In this document: positions 24,927 through 31,950 of the stretch, piece by piece
Layout: each line of letters begins with the position of its first letter
Position numbering within the stretch: the stretch's first letter is position 1
Source: Faecalicoccus sp.
Lineage (GTDB): Bacteria; Bacillota_I; Bacilli_A; Erysipelotrichales; Erysipelotrichaceae
DNA length: 48,548 bases
Assembly: GCA_017941505.1 (NCBI GenBank)
Contig: JAGAWH010000217.1
Coordinates: 1-48,548, forward strand
Direction: 5' to 3'
Notes under the pieces: model-generated
The model's database searches: none
Told to the model about the DNA's origin: nothing
The model's input: the letters and a program-made list of their open reading frames with translations, nothing else
Position numbers and translations under genes: made by a program

Positions 24927-24948
24927 TTTTCCCAAAATTATGGGAAAA
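24927..24948. promoter_or_regulatory. palindrome between two divergent promoters
   Basis: Perfect arms TTTTCCCA (24927-24934) and TGGGAAAA (24941-24948) with an AAATTA spacer. It lies between the minus-strand promoter (24882-24910) and the plus-strand leader promoter (24980-25008), so a regulator there could affect both. No T-run follows that would make it a terminator. Confidence 0.5.
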
Positions 24949-24979
24949 CTCACATTTTTTAACACGATATTATTAAAAT

Positions 24980-25096
24980 TTGACGACATCCGTATAGTAC
25001 TCTATAGTTGTCCAAAGATAAGGACGCTAAATGAAACAAAAACATAATCTCTCTCCCTAAAAACATCAAGGACAGCGCTAGTTAGCGCTGTTTTTG
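24980..25096 (+). promoter_or_regulatory. promoter and attenuator-like leader of sstT with a 9-codon leader peptide
   Basis: TTGACG (24980-24985), a 17-base spacer and TATAGT (25003-25008) give a near-ideal promoter. The transcript would run about 80 bases to a strong terminator (25072-25096). In between lie a small GTCC/GGAC hairpin (25010-25025) and a short ORF ATG-to-TAA at 25031-25060 coding MKQKHNLSP. The bases CGCTAA (25025-25030) can pair with TTAGCG (25082-25087) in the terminator, offering an alternative fold. No other promoter is evident before sstT, so read-through would control it. The signal sensed is unknown. Confidence 0.55.
25072..25096 (+). terminator. leader terminator upstream of sstT
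   Basis: Arms ACAGCGCT (25072-25079) and AGCGCTGT (25084-25091) pair perfectly around AGTT and are followed by TTTTGTG. It lies 28 bases before the sstT ATG. Confidence 0.85.
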
Positions 25097-25124
25097 TGTT
25101 ATTATTCTTTTACGGAGGTCTTTT

Positions 25125-26363
25125 ATGATTGAAAAATATAATTCTACGAACCTGATTTTAAGAATCTTTATCGGTTTGGTATGTGGCACCATTCTTGCGT
25201 TAGTGATTCCACAGGCTCAGTTTATCTCGCTTTTTGGTGATCTCTTTGTAGGATCATTAAAAGGAGTTGCACCTATTCTGGTATTTGTGCTTGTTGCCAG
25301 TGCTCTGGCTACATCGAATTCCAAGGCGGACAGCCGTTTTGGTACAGTTATTTTTCTGTATATGCTCAGTACGTTTTTGGCCGCAGTTACTGCAGTGGTT
25401 GGCAGCTTCATGTTTCCGCAAACGATGGTATTTACCGATGTGGCGCTTGACAGTACACCTCCGGGAGGTGTAGCCGAAGTCTTAACAAATGTCTTAACAA
25501 ATATTGTGTCCAATCCAATAACCGCCCTGTCTTCAGGAAACTATATGGGTATCCTGTTTTGGGCTGCGTTATTAGGCTTAGCGATGAAAAAACTCGGTAC
25601 ACCGAATTCAAAAGAATTTTTAAATAATGTTTCCGATGGCGTTTCTCAGGTTGTACGCTGGATCATCAATATGGCTCCTTTTGGAATTATGGGACTTGCC
25701 TTTGCGACGGTATCTGAAAATGGATTATCTATTTTTACAACCTACGGAAGCTTATTAGCTTTATTGGTAGGATGTATGTTATTTGTGGCATTGGTGGTGG
25801 ATCCGTTTATTGCGTTCCTATTTTTGCGTGTGAATCCATATCCATTGGTATTTAGATGCTTAAAAGAAAGTGGTATTACGGCTTTCTTTACCCGCAGTTC
25901 TGCCGCCAATATTCCCATCAACATGGCTTTGTGTGAAAGACTGGGCTTAGATAAGGAAATGTATTCGGTATCAATTCCGCTTGGCGCTACTATCAATATG
26001 GATGGTGCTGCGATCACAATTACCGTTATGACGCTGGCTGCAGCCAATACCTTAGGTATGAAGGTAGACTTTGCGACCGCTTTGATCTTAAGTGTTATGG
26101 CAACGCTGGCAGCATGCGGTGCATCCGGTGTTGCCGGAGGGTCGCTGCTGTTGATTCCGATGTCCTGCTCACTATTTGGCATTCCGGCAGATATCGCCAT
26201 TCAGGTTGTCGGTGTTGGTTTTATCATCGGTATTGTACAGGACAGTGTAGAAACGGCTTTGAACTCTTCAGGAGATGTTATGTTTGCGGCGACTGCAGAA
26301 TATCATCAATGGATTAAAGACGGAAAACCGCTTCCTGAGTTTTTAGTGGGAAAGAAAAAATAA
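25125..26363 (+). CDS. sstT: sodium-coupled serine/threonine symporter SstT
   Basis: A 412-residue membrane transporter of the DAACS family that imports serine and threonine with sodium. The family core is very clear: TRSSAANIPINMALCERLGL, then SIPLGATINMDGAAITITV, then ACGASGVAGGSLLLIPMSC, then GFIIGIVQDSVETALNSS. These are the reentrant hairpins and the sodium/substrate site. Length and motifs follow E. coli SstT closely, with eight membrane helices plus two hairpins expected. The ribosome site CGGAGGT is well placed. Expression probably depends on read-through of the leader at 24980-25096. Confidence 0.95.
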   Translation: MIEKYNSTNLILRIFIGLVCGTILALVIPQAQFISLFGDLFVGSLKGVAPILVFVLVASALATSNSKADSRFGTVIFLYMLSTFLAAVTAVVGSFMFPQTMVFTDVALDSTPPGGVAEVLTNVLTNIVSNPITALSSGNYMGILFWAALLGLAMKKLGTPNSKEFLNNVSDGVSQVVRWIINMAPFGIMGLAFATVSENGLSIFTTYGSLLALLVGCMLFVALVVDPFIAFLFLRVNPYPLVFRCLKESGITAFFTRSSAANIPINMALCERLGLDKEMYSVSIPLGATINMDGAAITITVMTLAAANTLGMKVDFATALILSVMATLAACGASGVAGGSLLLIPMSCSLFGIPADIAIQVVGVGFIIGIVQDSVETALNSSGDVMFAATAEYHQWIKDGKPLPEFLVGKKK

Positions 26364-26418
26364 GAATTGCGATTTTTCTTACTCTCTTATAGAATGTGGT
26401 TAAAGAGGTGTTATATTT

Positions 26419-26769
26419 ATGAAAAAATTATTGAAGTCATTGTTCTTGGTGTTAGTTTTGGTTTTGGCAGGATGCGGCTCTAAACTTGCCAACTCTAAGT
26501 ATCTGGGAACATGGGAAGCTTTTGAGGCTGAATATCAGGGCATTACCATGAAAGCCAGCGACGTCTATGAAGAATTCTCAATGACATTTAAAGACGATGG
26601 ATCATTCACAGTAACTTTGAATGGTGATACAGAAAAAGGTAATTGGGAAGAAAAAGACGGCAAAGCAGTTTTAAAAGACAGCACTACGACAATGGAAGTA
26701 GAATTGAACGATGACGGCTATCTTGTAGTAGAGGAAAGCGGCGTCACACTGTTATTTAAAAAGAAATAA
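26419..26769 (+). CDS. small lipoprotein, unknown function
   Basis: A 116-residue protein with a lipoprotein signal: MKKLLKS, a hydrophobic core and LAGC with the lipidated Cys19. The mature part is an acidic, strand-rich domain with YLGTWEA, then SMTFKDDGSFTVTLNG, then GNWEEKDGKAVL. That pattern is like small lipocalin-type "lipoprotein with GTW repeat" domains of Firmicutes. It should sit on the outer face of the membrane. It is 55 bases after sstT, with an AGAGGTG site and its own terminator. No specific role can be read. Confidence 0.82.
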   Translation: MKKLLKSLFLVLVLVLAGCGSKLANSKYLGTWEAFEAEYQGITMKASDVYEEFSMTFKDDGSFTVTLNGDTEKGNWEEKDGKAVLKDSTTTMEVELNDDGYLVVEESGVTLLFKKK

Positions 26770-26792
26770 TTTAAGAGCAAAGAAATAATGTG

Positions 26793-26821
26793 AGCAGTGG
26801 GGTAAAACCCACTGCTTTTAT
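26793..26821 (+). terminator. terminator of the lipoprotein gene
   Basis: AGCAGTGGG (26793-26801) pairs perfectly with CCCACTGCT (26808-26816), then TTTTAT. The next promoter's extended -10 begins at the end of the T run. Confidence 0.88.
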
Positions 26822-26836
26822 GTTACAATTTCTATA
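26821..26836 (+). promoter_or_regulatory. extended -10 promoter giving a leaderless transcript
   Basis: TG-T-TACAAT (26821-26829) is an extended -10 box. Seven bases after its end is 26836, the A of the ATG. There is no ribosome site. No -35 is recognisable because the terminator occupies that position. Confidence 0.6.
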
Positions 26837-27165
26837 TGGCAGTGCTCTATGTAAATTACTATAATAACGAGGATTATGCGTTAGCGGTGATCAGTTCGCA
26901 AATTGCGCTATATACCTTTGTGAAAGAACATGAAGGATATGAATTTGTGGATAAATACCACAAACAGATCATGATCTACGGAATTTCACCTAAATTCCAG
27001 GATGAAAAAAATGTGTTGAAGCTGAAAGATCAAAGAATAGAGACATTATGTGATTATGTACAAAGTCAGGGAATCAAAGTAATGATTCGTGATGTACCGG
27101 GAACTCCATGGAAACAATACACAACGATGAAGGATGTACATCGGGCAATTACACACAATTATTAG
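26836..27165 (+). CDS. hypothetical protein, first gene of the proC operon
   Basis: A 109-residue soluble protein I do not recognise. It has a short beta-alpha pattern (VLYVNYYNNEDYALAVISSQ, later VMIRDVPGTPWKQYTTM) and no membrane segment. The ATG at 26836 lacks any Shine-Dalgarno sequence but coincides with the predicted transcription start, so it is probably translated as a leaderless message. proC starts nine bases after its stop, with phosphatase and VanY genes following, all likely in one transcript. The link to proline synthesis is positional only. Confidence 0.65.
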   Translation: MAVLYVNYYNNEDYALAVISSQIALYTFVKEHEGYEFVDKYHKQIMIYGISPKFQDEKNVLKLKDQRIETLCDYVQSQGIKVMIRDVPGTPWKQYTTMKDVHRAITHNY

Positions 27166-27174
27166 GAGGATATT

Positions 27175-27966
27175 ATGAAACTATCGGTTATAGGCTGTGG
27201 AAATATGGCTTCCGCTATTATCGGAGGATTAATTTCTAAAGGCATTTTTGAAGCATCCGATATCACTGCATCGGATAAATTAGACGCGGCAAGGACAAAA
27301 ATGAAAGACGCATATCATATCAAAACCATTGCGGAAAACAGCCTCTGCATAAAAGGCGGAGATATTGTGCTGCTGGCAGTTAAGCCCAATGTCTTTTCAC
27401 TGGTAGCTCCCGAGTTAAAGGGGAAGCTGGAAAATAAGCTGGTGATATCCATTATGGCAGGAAAGACAATCGAACAATTGGAAGAGGGCCTTGACAAGGA
27501 TGTCAAGATTGTTCGTGTTATGCCAAATACCCCTGCTTTAGTAGGCGAAGGAATGATGGCATACTGCCCCAATGAAAAGGTTGAAGAGGAAGAAATCGAC
27601 ATAATAGAAGAAATTTTAAGTGCCTGTGGAAAAGTAGAAAGAGTACCGGAGTCGATGATGCCGGTTGTAACATCATTATCGGGAAGCTCACCCGCCTATG
27701 TTTATATGTTTATCGAGGCGATGGCTGACGCGGCTGTAGCGGATGGTATGCCTAGAGCTCAGGCCTACCAATTTGCAGCCCAGACCGTATTAGGCTCGGC
27801 AAAAATGGTTCTTGAGACAAACAGACATCCGGGTGATTTAAAAGATATGGTATGTTCACCGTCAGGAACCACTATCGAAGGGGTTGTAAAATTAGAAGAA
27901 AAGGGATTTAGAAGCGCTGTGATTGAAGCGGTTCGTGCATGTACCGATAAGGCAAAGAAGATATAG
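27175..27966 (+). CDS. proC: pyrroline-5-carboxylate reductase
   Basis: Catalyses the last step of proline synthesis, reducing 1-pyrroline-5-carboxylate with NAD(P)H. The 263-residue length is normal. The N-terminal Rossmann motif is VIGCGNMASAIIGGLI (4-19). VKPNVF and MPNTPALVGEGMMAYC follow. The C-terminal substrate domain carries SLSGSSPAYVYMFIEAMADA and the signature segment PGDLKDMVCSPSGTTIEGV. It is cytosolic and acts as an oligomer in the family. AGGAGGA lies five bases before the ATG. It is the second gene of an apparent four-gene operon. Confidence 0.96.
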   Translation: MKLSVIGCGNMASAIIGGLISKGIFEASDITASDKLDAARTKMKDAYHIKTIAENSLCIKGGDIVLLAVKPNVFSLVAPELKGKLENKLVISIMAGKTIEQLEEGLDKDVKIVRVMPNTPALVGEGMMAYCPNEKVEEEEIDIIEEILSACGKVERVPESMMPVVTSLSGSSPAYVYMFIEAMADAAVADGMPRAQAYQFAAQTVLGSAKMVLETNRHPGDLKDMVCSPSGTTIEGVVKLEEKGFRSAVIEAVRACTDKAKKI

Positions 27967-27967
27967 T

Positions 27968-28738
27968 ATGGATTGTTCATTATTTCGAAAAGAAGTCAAT
28001 CTTCGCGATTTGGGTGGTTATAAGACAAAAGACGGACGAACGATAAAAAAAGGATATTTTTACCGCTCAGCGTCTCCATGGTATATGAATATTGTAGAAC
28101 GAAAAATCTTAAAACAGTCGGATATTCAAGTCATTCTGGATTTACGGTCTAAAAAAGAGGTTGCCCGTCATCCGGATCCGGAGCTTGGCATTGAAATTCA
28201 AAATGTTGACGCAAGATTAGATCCGAAGGGCAATCCCTTAACATATCGGTATCGTGTATTGGCCCTGATGGCCTTGAAAGAATTGAATTTTAAAATTATT
28301 GAATATTGCGTTGCCGGCTTTTGTGCAAGAGTGGTTTTCAATAATGGAGCCTATCAGAGGATGTTTGAATTCTTAAAAACAGGGAAAGTGCCATTTCTTT
28401 TCCATTGCGAGCAGGGCAAAGATAGAACAGGGATGGCAGCTATATTGCTGTTGATGGCGCTTGGTGTAGATGACCAAACGATTATATCGGATTATCTTTT
28501 AAGTAATGAATACGCCAGGGATAAAATCAAACCGCTTCGCAAACACCGTTTTTTGATTGCCGCCAGTAAAAATTATGATGATTTAACCATGGTAGCTGAA
28601 GGTGTGATTCCAATCGGAGCTATCAGTGCCATCCATTCCGTGAAAGAACGATACGGAACGATTGAAGCGTATTTGGAAAAGGAAATGAATATGTCTTTAG
28701 AAGACATAGAAACGATGCGAAATACATATCTTGAGTAA
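27968..28738 (+). CDS. IphP-type tyrosine/serine phosphatase
   Basis: A 256-residue protein of the Y_phosphatase3 family. The N-terminal LRDLGGYKTKDG and the phosphate loop HCEQGKDRTG, with catalytic Cys147 and Arg153, are intact. Relatives remove phosphate from phosphoproteins or phosphoinositides. No secretion signal is seen, so it acts in the cytosol. The start at 27968, one base after the proC stop, is chosen because LRDLGG then falls at the usual distance from the N-terminus; the preceding AAGAAG is only a weak ribosome site. A related phosphatase is encoded at 39476-40264. Confidence 0.88.
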   Translation: MDCSLFRKEVNLRDLGGYKTKDGRTIKKGYFYRSASPWYMNIVERKILKQSDIQVILDLRSKKEVARHPDPELGIEIQNVDARLDPKGNPLTYRYRVLALMALKELNFKIIEYCVAGFCARVVFNNGAYQRMFEFLKTGKVPFLFHCEQGKDRTGMAAILLLMALGVDDQTIISDYLLSNEYARDKIKPLRKHRFLIAASKNYDDLTMVAEGVIPIGAISAIHSVKERYGTIEAYLEKEMNMSLEDIETMRNTYLE

Positions 28739-28751
28739 GAAAGGAGGCAAT

Positions 28752-30995
28752 ATGCACTTTAAAATTAAATATTATCTTTCTGCATTTATGTTAGGGCTTC
28801 TTTTAGCAGGACCGATTCAAGTGCTGGCCCAAGAGCAGGAAATCTTGGAAGAAGCGGTAGAAGAGCCCGTTGTTCTTGAGGAAGAGATGTCAGAACCGGA
28901 AACGGAGCCTATTGACCAAGATATTATCATTCAGGAAGAAGAGCTTGAAGAAGATAACCTAAATGCAGGACCGGGAACACCGAGTGTTCAGTATTATGCG
29001 CATGTTGAAAATATCGGCAATCAGGAAATGAAATCTGACGGTGAGATGGCAGGAACCGAAGGCCAGTCACTTCGTATGGAGGCAGTTACCATCTGTCTGG
29101 ATTCAGGATCCTATGATGGTGATATTCAATATCAAGCCCATGTGGAAAATATTGGATGGCAATCACCGGTAAATTCCGGTGAAATGGCAGGTACAGCCGG
29201 GCAGTCACTTCGTGTGGAAGCCATTAAAATTTGGTTAACCGGAAACGTTTCGAACTATTATGACGTATATTATCGGGCACATATTGAGGATTATGGCTGG
29301 CTGGGATGGGCGAAAAACGGCCAATGTTCCGGAAGTGCCGGATATGCAAAACGGATGGAAGCTTTTACCATTAAATTGGTAAAAAAGAGCGGAGGAAGTG
29401 CACCGACTTATCCTGCAGAACCATATGTTGCCAATGGTATCAGTTATGATGCCCATGTAGCCAATGTAGGCTGGCAGCCGTATGTAAATGAAGGTGAAAT
29501 GGCAGGAACAACCGGACAGGGTAATGCGGTTGAATCTTTTAGAATTAAACTGGAAAACCAACAATATTCCGGTTCAATCAAATATGCAGCCAACGTTGTC
29601 GGCGAAGGCTGGCAGACCGAAGTTACTGAAGATAAGATTGCGGGAACGGTAGGCCAATCAAAACCGATCCAGGCTTTAAAGATTTCCTTGACAGGAGAGA
29701 TGGCAAGCCATTACAGCGTATTCTACCGAGTTCATTCATCCAATATCGGATGGCAGGGCTGGACATCCAACGGAAATGTGGCAGGAACATCCAACTACGG
29801 ACAGAGAATTGAAGCCATTGAGATTAAACTGATCGATAAATACGAAACCAAGCCGCCGGTTTCCTCAGATGCCTATCTGGTAAACGATCTGGCATATAAC
29901 GCTCATGTATCCAACATCGGCTGGCAGAATACCGGAGTGGACGGTAGTTTAGCCGGAACCACAGGTAAGGGATTACCGGTAGAGGCAATCCGCATTTATC
30001 TTGAAAACAAGGATTATACAGGTGATATCTTATACCGTACACAGATTCAGGACATCGGCTGGGAATCCGGATGGAAGAAAAACGGAGCTGTGTCCGGTAC
30101 TACAGGTCAATCCAGACCGATTGAAGCCATCCAGATCAAATTAAGCGGAGAAATTGCCAATCATTATAATGTTTATTATCGAACCCATGTTGCCAATTAT
30201 GGATGGATGGCATGGGCATCCAACGGTACAACATCAGGAACCGTAGGCTTCGCATATCCGATTGAGGCAATCGAAATCACGTTATCAAAAGCTAAGACTG
30301 ACACCACCAATACGATTACTTCTTTACAGTCTAATGTCGGCTACATCAACAACACCAAGGCAACCGGCTGGCAGAAGATCAATAACTGTAATTATTATTT
30401 CTATGGGGATGGAACCCTTGCCCGTGATACTGTTGTATCGGATGGCGTTGTCGATAGTTTAGGACGTAAAATTGAAGGAATTACCGTAGTAAACGGAATA
30501 ATTCTTGTCAATAAAAAGCACGGATTACCGGGAAATTATGCACCGGGAGAAAACCCTGTGGCAGGCGCTCAAATTCGCAAATTGATTACCGATATGCAGA
30601 ATCTGGGATATTTTATGTCCAACTATTACAGTGGATATCGAAGCTATCAAACGCAATACAATCTATATTGGTCTTATGTATATAGAGATGGACAGGCTGC
30701 TGCGGATTGGTATTCCGCAAGACCGGGTTATTCGGAACATCAAACAGGTCTTGCATTCGATCTAACTGATGGATACGGAAATCTGGTGACTAGAGAACCG
30801 GAAGTAAGCTGGATTCGTGCCAATGCGCATAAATATGGCTTTATCGTTCGTTATCTTGCCGAAAAAGAATATGTGACAGGTTATATGGCAGAACCTTGGC
30901 ATTTACGCTATATTGGCTCAAAAGCAACCGATATTTACAATTCCGGATTAACCTTAGAAGAATACTTAGGCGTACCGGGCGGACCGAATTATTAA
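28752..30995 (+). CDS. secreted VanY-type D,D-carboxypeptidase with nine ChW repeats
   Basis: A 747-residue exported enzyme. A signal peptide (about 1-27, ending LAQ) and an acidic stretch precede nine ChW repeats (AHVENIGWQ with AGTTGQG and EAI-I-L), arranged as three triplets separated by short linkers. A short aromatic repeat (GWQKINNCNYYFYGDG) comes next. The C-terminal M15B/VanY peptidase has SGYRSYQTQ, then PGYSEHQTGLAFD with zinc ligands His663 and Asp670, and PWHLRYIG with His717. It trims D-alanine from peptidoglycan stems; the ChW repeats probably hold it on the cell surface. An AAGGAGG site selects the ATG at 28752. A second VanY is at 34576. Confidence 0.92.
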   Translation: MHFKIKYYLSAFMLGLLLAGPIQVLAQEQEILEEAVEEPVVLEEEMSEPETEPIDQDIIIQEEELEEDNLNAGPGTPSVQYYAHVENIGNQEMKSDGEMAGTEGQSLRMEAVTICLDSGSYDGDIQYQAHVENIGWQSPVNSGEMAGTAGQSLRVEAIKIWLTGNVSNYYDVYYRAHIEDYGWLGWAKNGQCSGSAGYAKRMEAFTIKLVKKSGGSAPTYPAEPYVANGISYDAHVANVGWQPYVNEGEMAGTTGQGNAVESFRIKLENQQYSGSIKYAANVVGEGWQTEVTEDKIAGTVGQSKPIQALKISLTGEMASHYSVFYRVHSSNIGWQGWTSNGNVAGTSNYGQRIEAIEIKLIDKYETKPPVSSDAYLVNDLAYNAHVSNIGWQNTGVDGSLAGTTGKGLPVEAIRIYLENKDYTGDILYRTQIQDIGWESGWKKNGAVSGTTGQSRPIEAIQIKLSGEIANHYNVYYRTHVANYGWMAWASNGTTSGTVGFAYPIEAIEITLSKAKTDTTNTITSLQSNVGYINNTKATGWQKINNCNYYFYGDGTLARDTVVSDGVVDSLGRKIEGITVVNGIILVNKKHGLPGNYAPGENPVAGAQIRKLITDMQNLGYFMSNYYSGYRSYQTQYNLYWSYVYRDGQAAADWYSARPGYSEHQTGLAFDLTDGYGNLVTREPEVSWIRANAHKYGFIVRYLAEKEYVTGYMAEPWHLRYIGSKATDIYNSGLTLEEYLGVPGGPNY

Positions 30996-31000
30996 AAAAC

Positions 31001-31041
31001 AGGTGAGACATTGAATTAGATATTTAATGTTTCACCTTTTA
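31001..31041 (+). terminator. terminator after the ChW-VanY gene
   Basis: AGGTGAGACATT (31001-31012) pairs with AATGTTTCACCT (31026-31037), one wobble, then TTTT. A smaller hairpin AAAGACC/GGTCTTT (31059-31077) with T follows. Confidence 0.8.
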
Positions 31042-31078
31042 AAATTATTAAATACATTAAAGACCAAAGCGGTCTTTT

Positions 31079-31157
31079 ACGACAAATTACACACTTTCAC
31101 GACAAAACCATTGATATTTAAAAAAATATAACCTATTATAGTTTTACATTGTTTTAC
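31079..31157 (+). promoter_or_regulatory. promoter of the GntR gene with repeated operator-like words
   Basis: TTGATA (31111-31116), 17 bases and TATTAT (31134-31139) form a good promoter. ACGACAAA occurs twice upstream (31079 and 31099, 20 bases apart). TTTTAC occurs twice just downstream of the -10 (31142 and 31152, 10 bases apart). The spacings of one and two helical turns suggest binding sites, most simply for the GntR protein itself. Confidence 0.5.
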
Positions 31158-31183
31158 GATACCAATAGGAAGGGGTTATTTTC

Positions 31184-31906
31184 GTGACCATTTTGAAAAA
31201 GGAACAGGGTAAACAAGCATTGTATCTTCAATTGTGCGACATATACCGCAAAAAAATCGTAGATGGAGAGTATAAAGTAGGACAGCGGATTGAAAGTGAA
31301 AAGGAAATTCAGGAATTATACGGAGTATCCCGTATTACCGTTCGTCAGGCTATAGATGCATTGGAAAAAGAAGGTTACTTAATAAAGAAAAGAGGCTTAG
31401 GTACCTTTGTGGTTGGCAGCCGTAAAATTACCGGTGATATCTTCAGTAAACAGGGATTTGAAGAAATCGCAAGAAACTCGGATGCAGAACCGGTTATCGC
31501 ATCCAGTTCAATGGAGATTACTATACCTCCGGAAGATATCAGAACCATTATGCATATGGGAATCAGCGAAAGCTGTATGATTTATAAAAAAGTAGGACAG
31601 GTCAGCGAAGTTCGCATTGCCTACATTGTGACATATGTTCCGATTCGTACAAATCTGCAGGATGAACAGGGATTGATCAGTTATATCGAGTCGGATACAT
31701 TTAAAAATCCATATCGTACTGAGAATCAAATTATGGCCGTTTTACCGGAAAAGGAAGTGTACCAATCTCTTCATATCGATTCCGGTCAGCCGATTTTCTT
31801 CCATCGAACCGTGTTATTTGATAAAGATGATGTTCTAATGGGCGTTGTTGATACATATTACCGTGGTGATATGTTCAGCTATACTGCACAGATGAATAAT
31901 AAATAA
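31184..31906 (+). CDS. GntR-family (HutC/UTRA) transcriptional regulator
   Basis: A 240-residue regulator starting at GTG, supported by AAGGGG nine bases before. The winged helix (about 9-75) contains GQRIESEKEIQELYGVSRIT and VRQAIDALEKEGYL, followed by KRGLGTFV. The C-terminal UTRA domain (about 95-235) binds a small effector, often a sugar phosphate, through the segment with IAYIVTYVP and FFHRTVLF. No metabolic genes adjoin it, so targets are unknown; autoregulation is likely from the repeats around its promoter. The gene ends in a terminator shared with the convergent GTPase gene. Confidence 0.9.
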   Translation: MTILKKEQGKQALYLQLCDIYRKKIVDGEYKVGQRIESEKEIQELYGVSRITVRQAIDALEKEGYLIKKRGLGTFVVGSRKITGDIFSKQGFEEIARNSDAEPVIASSSMEITIPPEDIRTIMHMGISESCMIYKKVGQVSEVRIAYIVTYVPIRTNLQDEQGLISYIESDTFKNPYRTENQIMAVLPEKEVYQSLHIDSGQPIFFHRTVLFDKDDVLMGVVDTYYRGDMFSYTAQMNNK

Positions 31907-31950
31907 AGGGGCTGTAACGAAATGAAATAATTTCGTAACAGCCCCTTTTT
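31905..31950. terminator. bidirectional terminator overlapping both stop codons
   Basis: Arms 31905-31923 and 31930-31948 pair over 19 bases with one mismatch, around GAAATA. The left arm begins in the GntR stop codon and the right arm abuts the stop of the convergent GTPase gene. Confidence 0.88.

Noticed and set aside
28980..30300. CRISPR-like spacing of repeated DNA
   Set aside because: The repetition encodes the ChW protein repeats and is diverged at DNA level.
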